Part shown: in pieces, positions 55,200 to 64,000 of the stretch
Layout of the letters: each line of letters starts with the position of its first letter
Numbering within the stretch: position 1 is the first letter of the stretch
Source: Dysidea avara
Taxonomy: Eukaryota > Porifera > Demospongiae > Dictyoceratida > Dysideidae
Direction of reading: 5' to 3'
Length of the DNA: 64,000 nt
NCBI RefSeq assembly: GCF_963678975.1
Contig: NC_089274.1
Span: forward strand, 31,807,053 to 31,871,052
Notes under the pieces: generated by a model
Databases searched by the model: none
The model's input: the letters and a program-made list of their open reading frames with translations, nothing else
Told to the model about the DNA's origin: nothing
Made by a program: the position numbers and the translations under genes

Positions 55200-56440
55200 A
55201 CACACACTGTACAATATTATCTAGCATATTCCGATTTAATATCATTTAAAATGGTTACCCATATCACTGTGTGAACAGTCTCCTCCACCTGATACTACCG
55301 TGCACATATACCCTAGTCACAGCTATCATTGAAATCTATATTAATGTAGTTAAGGTAGGCCATTGACAAAGTTTATCAGTGAGTTATATCATTAGGTGAC
55401 AGTACAACCATGCACTTGCTTAGTTGTGAGAACGTTAATTGAGCATGGATAGTGTATCTTAGGATTAATCTAAAATTTCAATACCACTATATATGAACCC
55501 ATAAACAATAACTATATCTGTATACATCTGCTGATTTGCATGACTTGCTTTTGAGGTTACTGGTCCATAGTTCTATTACATGAAAAACAATCTGGTTAAT
55601 CAAGCGTTTTGAATATAGATAATTAGCCGGACTAAATTTGGATATCAAACTGGTCTAGCCGGACTGATTTTGTTTGACTAAATGGCTGGACCAGTATTAG
55701 CATCTAAATGGGTCTACCTATAGGCATATGTAAATAATTATTATAGCCAACTCCAGCTAGCTCCTGTTTGTATAATAAAAGCCGTAGAGCAGAATAGCAA
55801 GTTATATTAATGTAGCAAATAGCCAACATGCAGTTTTAAAAGATTGCATACTGTTACCCACTACTGTAACTAGACAGAAACCGGTATATCATTAACACTC
55901 ACCTGCAGTACTTCAGTGGCTACCAAGGGCTGAATGGCTAGTTGCACCATTGCTAAGATGTAATTATATTACAAAAGTGCATGACTGCTCCAAACACAAG
56001 GCCACTCTAAATAAAGAATCTGTTTCTCGTCCTCCACTGGGCATACATTTATGCAAGCGAGCAGTCCATTTCCATTATAAAATTGGTAGCTTTTCCTGAG
56101 CATAGCCAGCATAAAATTAAGTTGCAGGTAGAACAAAATGTAAATTTGTAGAGACTCAATGCACACTGACACATTACAAAATTGAAACTGTTCAGTATGC
56201 AAGAAAAAACGGAAGAATTATAATATTATTAGTGACGCGGATGCAGGCAGTGGACTGGAACAGAGAATTTATTTGGAGTGACCAAAGCAATGCAGTTTCG
56301 TTGTAGATGCATGCATGAAGTTAGTCAACACGGATCAAATTTAAATTCTATTGACTAAGATTCAGCCAAACTTTCATTGGATGCCAAAGCTGCCGGGTTG
56401 ACTGAAAATGGCCCACTGGGTCTGGGTATGAGACTGATGG
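55200..56440. other. Mostly unassigned; one exon-like segment
   Basis: 55904-55953 on the minus strand (acceptor ATCTTAG, MVQLAIQPLVATEVLQ, donor CAG|GTGAGT) could be an exon of the minus-strand gene. TTAGCCGGACTAAATTTGG / GTCTAGCCGGACTGATTT at 55624-55675 is a short duplicated piece. Nothing else recognised. Confidence 0.35.
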
Positions 56441-56479
56441 TATTCATTATCAACTCTAACAGTTACACAACATATAAAG

Positions 56480-56790
56480 GAGCTTGGAACAAGGCTTAGA
56501 ACCGAACCAGAGTTTATTTAACCCACACTTGTCACGGGAGTTATAATTGTAATCTATGGTTTCCTGAAACCGTTGCTTATCAAATACTAAGAACTCACTC
56601 TGTGCTTCAGTTTACTCGACTCGTCATGATCCTTCAACCTCTTTCCCTCGAGAGTTTCTAACAAGCTCCCAAACCCATCTCGTATCCAGTGCTTTTGTAT
56701 GCGCCTATTCATAAACGCTCCATATAAGAGGCGCTTATCTTCCCATATAAGAGGCGCATATCTCTGAGCTATGGCGTCATGGTATGCTCA
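56480..56790 (+). repeat. Dispersed repeat, copy 2
   Basis: See 53990-54310. Here CATATAAGAGGCGC is doubled (56721, 56744), and the sequence ends at GCGTCATGG versus GACGTCAGC in copy 1. 56830-56895 just after has a palindromic GCATGCAGATCTG...CAGATCTGCATGC (56854-56885). Confidence 0.6.
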
Positions 56791-56893
56791 CAGGGTATGT
56801 TATTTCATACCAATATGTTAGTGTGATATGCTAACGTTTTTAGTATGTAATGCATGCAGATCTGTTTCATACAGATCTGCATGCATTACAGAT

Positions 56894-57705
56894 ATAGGTG
56901 TGCAGCTGCAGGCGCGGCTACTATTTTAATAAATTTAATTTACAACAGTACAAAAACTATACACTAGCTCAGCTGTATAAGTAAAGTAAGTAGTTAAGTA
57001 CATCACTGTTGCTACAACATTTAGCAACTTAAAAACTCCAACCTTACAACTCACTAAAATGCAAGATTATGTACCTACACAAGGTGGGGGCCTGCACAGT
57101 GCAATTAATCTAGAGTTCACTGTGCCCAAATGAACTCAAGGGAAAAAACCAGACAGGCAATACTTTTTTTTTTTTTTTTTTTTTTGCCTGCCAGGAAAAA
57201 ACCATGTGCTACCACCTTGTCAACAAACTGTGTACTGTGTGCATAAATTAATGTCTCTTGTTACTCAATGCCCTCATCACATAGTGGATAATACATCAGC
57301 TCCGTGCCAACCTCTGGAGGTGGGGTCTCCATAATCACACAGTAGATTACACATGGCTTCAAGCAAATTTGAGGGAGGGTGTCTTGGTACTAAGCACCAT
57401 CATCACATAACATATCAGCTTCAAGCACATTTGAGGGTGGGTGGGTGGGGCAGCCATCACGTTTGTGCCTGGCAGCCTAGAATGACACATGTTCACACAT
57501 TTGCACTATAAACAACCATATCTCACGTGCCAACCTACTGCACGTGCACATCATATTATGGCGGGAGCTTATTTTCTGTCTAATTCGCAAGCTCAAACGA
57601 CATAAAATACATCTCCCTCCTCATACTCCCATTAACCCACACTACAACACTGATATAGGTGTGCAGCTGCAGGCGCGGCTACTATTTTAATAAATTTACA
57701 ACAAC
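56894..57705 (+). repeat. Direct repeat of GATATAGGTGTGCAGCTGCA block
   Basis: A 50-bp block (GATATAGGTGTGCAGCTGCA, then GGCGCGGCTACTATTTTAAT) occurs at 56894-56943 and 57652-57701. The 760 bp between include a 24-bp poly-T run (57163-57185) and CATCATCACATA-type pieces repeated at 57275, 57330 and 57400. Confidence 0.75.
57455..57615 (+). repeat. 160-bp direct repeat, left copy
   Basis: CAGCCATCACGTTTGTGCCT through CAAACGACATAAAATACAT. A 99% identical copy by eye is at 61977-62140, same orientation. Confidence 0.9.
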
Positions 57706-57974
57706 CTAGGGTCACCAAAGAGAGGTGTGGCAGGCCAAAATTGCCTGTAAATATAGACACAGGGTGATGTTTGACGGATGAGTGAATACCAGCCTGAGCC
57801 ATAGCTCGTTGTCCAGCTGGTTATGCAGCTCGGATCTCTCCAGTGACTGTCCGGACTCCCCAGCTTCTCACAGGATGAGTAATCCTGGTGCTCCTGGATA
57901 GGATGGTCCCCTAGCAAAATCAATGTCATCAATGAGTAACACTGAAGCATCCTAACATGACAAATTAACCACAG

Positions 57975-60040
57975 TGTTACAGGCTGTAGTTGACAGAAAG
58001 TACTGTTACACTATACTAACTTTACACAAACTCATGGACTCCACTTAAAAATACTATTACACTGTACTAGCTAATACACCAGCACACAGGCTGCACTTGA
58101 CAATAGTGTTTCACTATACTAACTAATACACCAGCACACAGGCTGCACTTGACAATACTGTTTCACTATACTAACTAATACACCAGCACACAGGCTGCAC
58201 TTGACAATACTGTTTCACTATACTAGCTAATACACCAGCACCCAGGCTGCACTTGACAATACTGTTTCACTATACTAGCTAATACACCAGCACACAGGCT
58301 GCACTTGACAATACTGTTTCACTATACTAGCTAATATACCAGCACACAGGCTGCACTTGACAATACTATTTCACTATACTAACTAATATACCAGCACACA
58401 GGCTGCACTTGACAATACTATTTCACTATACTAACTAATATACCAGCACACAGGCTGCACTTGACAATACTATTTCACTATACTAACTAATATACCAGCA
58501 CACAGGCTGCACTTGACAATACTATTTCACTATACTAACTAATACACCAGCACACAGGCTGCACTTGACAATACTGTTTCACTATACTAACTAATACACC
58601 AGCACACAGGCTGCACTTGACAATACTGTTTCACTATACTAGCTAATACACCAGCACCCAGGCTGCACTTGACAATACTGTTTCACTATACTAGCTAATA
58701 CACCAGCACACAGGCTGCACTTGACAATACTGTTTCACTATACTAGCTAATATACCAGCACACAGGCTGCACTTGACAATACTATTTCACTATACTAACT
58801 AATATACCAGCACACAGGCTGTACTTGACAATACTATTTCACTATACTAACTAATATACCAGCACACAGGCTGCACTTGACAATACTATTTCACTATACT
58901 AGCTAATATACCAGCACACAGGCTGCACTTGACAATACTATTTCACTATACTAGCTAATATACCAGCACACAGGCTGCACTTGACAATACTATTTCACTA
59001 TACTAACTAATATACCAGCACACAGGCTGCACTTGACAATACTATTTCACTATACTAACTAATATACCAGCACACAGGCTGCACTTGACAATACTATTTC
59101 ACTATACTAACTAATACACCAGCACACAGGCTGCACTTGACAATACTGTTTCACTATACTAACTAATACACCAGCACACAGGCTGCACTTGACAATACTG
59201 TTTCACTATACTAGCTAATACACCAGCACCCAGGCTGCACTTGACAATACTGTTTCACTATACTAGCTAATACACCAGCACACAGGCTGCACTTGACAAT
59301 ACTGTTTCACTATACTAGCTAATATACCAGCACACAGGCTGCACTTGACAATACTATTTCACTATACTAACTAATATACCAGCACACAGGCTGCACTTGA
59401 CAATACTATTTCACTATACTAGCTAATATACCAGCACACAGGCTGCACTTGACAATACTATTTCACTATACTAGCTAATATACCAGCACACAGGCTGCAC
59501 TTGACAATACTATTTCACTATACTAACTAATACACCAGCACACAGGCTGTACTTGACAATACTATTTCACTATACTAACTAATACACTAGCACACAGGCT
59601 GCACTTGACAATACCATTTCACTATACTAACTAATACACCAGCACACAGGCTGCACTTGACAATACTATTTCACTATACTAACTAATACACCAGCACACA
59701 GGCTGCACTTGACAATACTATTTCACTATACTAACTAATATACCAGCACACAGGCTGCACTTGACAATACTATTTCACTATACTAACTAATATACCAGCA
59801 CACAGGCTGCACTTGACAATAGTGTTACACTGTACGAGTAATTACACCAGCTCAAATGCTGTACTAACAATACACCACCTCACGAGCTGCACTTGACAAT
59901 ACTATTACCAGCTAAACACCAGGACATTGGTTGCACCTGACAATATTGTTACCTGTCCTGCTATGCTTACTTAAAACAATTTGGTAATACCATGTACCCA
60001 CCACACAGGCTGTAGTTGATACAATTAAGTTAAAGAACAA
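57975..60040 (+). repeat. 52-bp minisatellite with higher-order structure
   Basis: About 34 near-identical units from 58089 to 59830 (GGCTGCACTTGACAATACT, ATTTCACTATACTA, ACTAATATACCAGCACACA), with degenerate units at both edges (57975-58088, 59830-60040). Variants sort into a repeating order: ACTGTTT / CTAGCTA / CACCCAGG units recur at 58193, 58609 and 59181, i.e. 8 and then 11 units apart, each followed by the same series of neighbours. Edge decay with a homogeneous centre is the usual sign of unequal exchange. Confidence 0.95.
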
Positions 60041-61530
60041 ATATCAGCTCTGACAGTCCTTACATCTAAAACACAAGATGAGTTGTATACAATGCTATTG
60101 GTAGGAGGGACATCATGCATGAACCATAGTGAGAGGAATTCTAATAGCCAGCATATTGGTATTATAGATGCTCCTTTAAACAAACTTAAGCCTATATCCA
60201 ACCTTGAATTCTATCAGGGTCAGCACCCTTACAACAAGTATATAGAAGGCTCACCATGGGAAAAATAAGATGTGCCAGAACTGAGCTGATGGCCACTCTA
60301 GTATCACTGGAGTTCCTTGGGCTCTACAGCTATGAGTATAAAATAGCCTGGAGGATTAAATACAACAGGGGGCCAACCCATAAGTCCAGATGGCAGTAAA
60401 GGTATACCATGCCCTCACATCCTGGGTTCCAAAATCAAGCATTAAAGCACGTCATCTGTTGTATAGCTGGCAAACTTGTTAATAGTATGGGGTCCCCACT
60501 GTGAATCGTAAGTCCCTAAAGGCACTCTGGGCCAAATCCTTTTGTACTACTAAACTCTTTTTTTTTTCACACAAACTAAATCAATATCACTGTCTAAAAT
60601 AAATAGACCTCTATTCTTAAGACAAGGCTTCTTACTGGTGGTCGCAATAACTTAGTAAATAAGTAACAGGTTGTAGCTAAGTCAAAAGTAAGGAGACAGA
60701 ACACACAATAATGCTAAAATTTTTCTTGCCCAGAGGAAACCTAGGTAATGTCCATACTGATTATTTATGTGTACCCAATTTGAGATTAAACGTAAACATA
60801 CTTAAAGTTACCTAGCTGGATCATGTACATGGGAATCCTAAAAGCTTTTGTGCTTAAATTTGTCTTTCAGAAGGGTACTGGTTGAGGTATCATACGTTCA
60901 CCACTAAGAGTTTGCCTATACTAATAGTGGACTATACAGATTAGTGCTTACGAGAGACTCCATAATATATGCCTGCAATGATTGTTCAATAACTCAGCTA
61001 TTGCCGATGACAGCCTTTTGCATGGTTTTAATTCTGGTTCCCCTTTAGTGTATTGGGTACTGATAAAAGAGGAAGTTATGGCCTTAAGCACCTGCCAGAA
61101 ACTGATGTGGGTTAATTCTTGCCCCAGTTTGCATTTTAGTCACTGTTAATGGCATCCCCACAAATTTCTCATTCGCTTGCTTGGAAAATTGGTTCTGGAA
61201 GGCTGGGTCAGCTGCACCAGTTGGCTTTGCACTGGTACTATTGAACATACAATCATGTTACCATGCCCTATCAACACAATTGACTGACTGCCCTTTAGTT
61301 ATGGTTAACACTACTGGGTGGCAGACTGCTGTCACAGCATAGCAAACCACAACTACATGGCAAACATTTATGAGACACAATCAACACCAACATCACAGCA
61401 CAAAGTATTGACATTCTGTGACATATGCTGCACATGACATGGTCTACTTATCTTGTTGGGGCAGTATGCATTACTCCTTTTGCACACACTTGCAACAGGG
61501 ACCCAGCAAGTGGGATTTAAACTTGGGTGA
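60041..61530. other. No recognised content
   Basis: Unique sequence between the minisatellite and a G+C-richer block; no domain, array or TIR seen. Confidence 0.4.
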
Positions 61531-61536
61531 GTCACA

Positions 61537-61770
61537 CTCGATGCAGATAGCTGGAGGCAGTAACTTTGTTTCGGTGGCTTAAATTCCTCCTCAGACTCCA
61601 CACACTTCGTGTTAATCTTAGCAACGAGATCGTTGTGCCAGTGGTAAGGCTTTGGAGCCCTGTACAGTAGTTCTTTGGAGCTCTTTTCGAGAAGAGGGAC
61701 CTCCGGTCCAATGTGACCAAGGGGCTTTCAGATGACGTTCCAGACAATGCCATGCCATTGATGATGACGT
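61537..61770 (-). CDS. Possible coding segment, unknown
   Basis: One minus-strand frame reads GPEVPLLEKSSKELLYRAPK, then PYHWHNDLVAKINTKCVESE and EFKPPKQSYCLQLSASSV, protein-like and with better codon balance than its surroundings. Other frames here are also open because the block is G+C-rich. No splice sites or domain identified. Low confidence. Confidence 0.25.
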
Positions 61771-61976
61771 CGGTGGGGAGAGGGTACTCTTCGCTCCTTG
61801 AATGCCCACTTTATTCTTTGGTGATCAGCTGCGCTCCGTGGAGGTCTTCTCCTGTCCGGTAGCTCAGTTCTGTCCAAGGTTCTGTCGCGTTGGCCGATTC
61901 GTCTCCTGGGACTGCTTAAGCAAGTGCACCGCATTTAAAAGTACTTCTCCATCGTCGGTAAGTCCGTAAGGGAAAC

Positions 61977-62140
61977 AGCAGCCATCACGTTTGTGCCTGG
62001 CAGCCTAGAATGACACATGTTCACACATTTGCACTATAAATAACCATATCTCACGTGCCAACCTACTGCACGTGCACATCATATTATGGCGGGAGCTTAT
62101 TTTCTGTCTAATTCACAAGCTCAAACGACATAAAATACAT
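61977..62140 (+). repeat. 160-bp direct repeat, right copy
   Basis: Differs from the left copy at only about two positions (ACTATAAATAACC vs ACTATAAACAACC; TTCACAAG vs TTCGCAAG). Left and right copies are 4.5 kb apart. Confidence 0.9.
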
Positions 62141-62387
62141 ATGTAGTTAAAATGGAGTATCGTTATGCAACGAGAAGCATATCGCGAAAATAATATTTTT
62201 ATCACGTGCGCTTCAGTTACCAGTACTCTAAATCATCCGTATGGGTCTCTTCATGTTCGGGTTCGTGATCGAGGACGTGAACCAGAGGAGCGTCTTCACT
62301 CAGAACCTGACCGGTGGGTTGAATGCTAAGATACATGGCACGAATTTGTTAGTGTTTGTGTAACTGTATACGAATAATTTTTGTGCC

Positions 62388-62520
62388 CATACCTTCACCT
62401 GTGAAATATGATACAGGCTCCTGTTAGTATTAGTCCTACCCCCCAGGAAGATATGCCAGCACTGACTTGTAGGTACCTGAGTATTGCACAGGTGGCTGAG
62501 TCAACTGGGTAGGCGTGCTG
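62388..62520 (+). mobile_element. SINE body, diverged
   Basis: ACCTTCACCTGTGAAATATG, ACAGGCTCCTG, ATTAGTCCTACCCC and GCACTGACTTGTAG correspond to 48108-48180. Head missing. Confidence 0.65.
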
Positions 62521-64000
62521 CACATGTGAGTGCAGTGCATGCATTCATATCAAGTAGTTTGCGGACATTTGCTATATTTTTGTTCATGGCAAAATGCCAG
62601 CTGGAACAGGCATGTCCAATACATTTCATTTGAAAAAACCATATTGATTATCGTGTACCGCCTACCTCTAGACTGTTTAGTAACTTTCCAAATTTGATAC
62701 GTGTAGAGCAACTCTCTGTGAGTACAATGATGCCAAAAGAAGTCCAATTCATGGAAATTTTGGTGAGTCAAAATGGCCTGAACCGACCGGGTGTAGCAAA
62801 TTTCTCCATACATTTTGTAGTGGGCGTTTTGGGAGCATACAATAAAAGGTGTATGGCTTCCCGTAAATTATATTTTCTTCTATAACTTACGAATGGATTG
62901 AACTATTCTGCTACTCTTTTTATTTGCAATAAGCTATCACTACTGCACATTTTAGTTCAAATCCCATGTCTTTACTCACTGTAGAAGGTGACTTATAAAT
63001 TTTCGCTTCAAACTAGAACTAGTCCCACAGTTTATGCCCTAGAGACTTAATTCTTTAAAAATACATTATTGAAAACTGTACAAACAAACGTGCGTTTCTA
63101 TTTTTGTTCTCTGGCTTCTCAGTCATCAGATACTCTTCTTCCACTTTTGTGCTGGCACTAATCAGTCTTCTTTACCTCCACGCCATTCTTCGCCAGAAGG
63201 AACTATCAAAAAACGACAAACGCTCTTTTAATGCATAAATACCATGCTTGCCCATCTGAAAATTTCATGCCTATCGGGTCTAAAATGACGAACTAGTTCT
63301 AATTTTAGTATCAAGGTGTAGAAACTGAGGCGCCCGCAGCTGTTCTGTGGCCACAGTTATTGTTTCTTAATTGCGTAACCGGAAGATAGTCAGTAAATTA
63401 CGGATCGCTATATTCATTAGACCACGATGAAGAAGATACAACACTTACTTCGCTTCCTTCATGTATATCGCTCTTCTTTCTTCGTTTGTGGCAGGTTATT
63501 TCATCATAAAAGACATTTTCTTGTTGGGCGCGCCACGCGATAAACAAGCCACAGACTAGTTAAAAATCACTTACTTTTCTATGGCAAATTGAATGGTGGA
63601 TATTAGGAAGGGAACGTTCTGAGCTATTTTGATATCTTGACAGCCATTAACCTTCACTTCATTAGTGTTACAATTAAACAAAAGCACTGCGAATTAGTTC
63701 TCCAGGTTAGTTTGCAGAAATTAATCAACTGGTGTAGCTGCAGTGACCGTTTTATTACTTTTTTTTTACCTTTCTTGGATTTGTTTTCCTTGTACTTGTG
63801 TATCACATAAATCAGATGAAAGAAAAGATTAATGATAATCTTGTATGGTAATGGTGTGTCAAATGTTGTACATAAGCAACTAGTATTTACAAATCGTCTA
63901 TAGCAGATTTAATGCAATTGATGAGCCTTCTAGTTTGGGACGATTCAACTTGAGGCCTTTAACTGGCTTTGTGGTATCAAAATGAATGGAGGATACATGG
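62521..64000. other. No recognised content
   Basis: AT-rich, short open stretches only. AACTAG(A)ACTAGTCCC near 63014 and GAACTAGTTCTAATTTTAG near 63290 are the only similar pieces noticed. Confidence 0.4.

Noticed and set aside
57696-57950. 84-codon minus-strand open frame
   Set aside because: Alternative frames of the same segment are equally open and it lacks splice sites or domain signatures; not called.
57975-60040. Repeat-protein coding in the 52-bp array
   Set aside because: 52 is not a multiple of three and every frame has stops within a unit or two.

Overview
This window looks like a piece of a repeat-rich animal genome. The evidence is eukaryotic throughout: short exons with canonical GT/AG borders, several LINE reverse transcriptase remnants, a Helitron Rep gene, hAT and Harbinger-like non-autonomous elements, tRNA-headed SINEs, minisatellites, and no operon-like gene packing. 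A marine invertebrate, most likely a sponge, is my best guess from the general style of the LINE and Helitron proteins and the very short introns. That is inference and nothing here proves the taxon.

Host genes are few. On the minus strand, exons at 9530-9766, 3479-3670 and probably 2662-2829 encode a four-helix membrane protein resembling the MARVEL/tetraspan class. Its 5.9 kb intron holds a satellite-bearing element. A second minus-strand gene of unknown function is seen as three small phase-compatible exons at 53088-53447. A possible plus-strand terminal exon lies at 54650-54793. Everything else that is recognisable is mobile or repetitive DNA.

Layout. 1-9.1 kb: two copies of a composite element made of a 31-bp satellite plus a conserved tail, a hairpin-ended element and a 230-bp tandem duplication. 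9.8-16.4 kb: inverted-repeat elements, a LINE 3' end, two tandem tRNA-like SINE units, a 2.4 kb element with hairpin-ended arms that itself contains a second element, and a LINE fragment split by a 378-bp MITE. 16.7-27 kb: tandem duplications, a hAT MITE and several palindromic MITEs. 28.4-33.9 kb: a hairpin-ended element, a fairly intact 5'-truncated LINE and a 1.56 kb inverted-repeat element. 35.5-41.05 kb: a Helitron with both termini, whose Rep gene is interrupted by a 2.06 kb hAT-like insertion that contains two near-identical smaller MITEs. 41.3-42.5 kb: another LINE. 45-49.5 kb: Harbinger-like MITE, LINE scrap, two copies of the TGTGAC MITE family, SINEs and a hairpin-ended element. 52-57 kb: hAT MITE, the small-exon gene and diverged repeats. 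57.4-62.1 kb: 160-bp direct repeats on either side of about 4.4 kb that includes a 52-bp minisatellite with higher-order structure. 62.1-64 kb: SINE piece and unremarkable sequence.

The strongest results are nested insertions whose removal exactly restores a reading frame (hAT in Helitron; MITE in LINE; both with target-site duplications). The most unusual is a short motif centred on CTCTAATAGAG that recurs at about ten places in otherwise different contexts.
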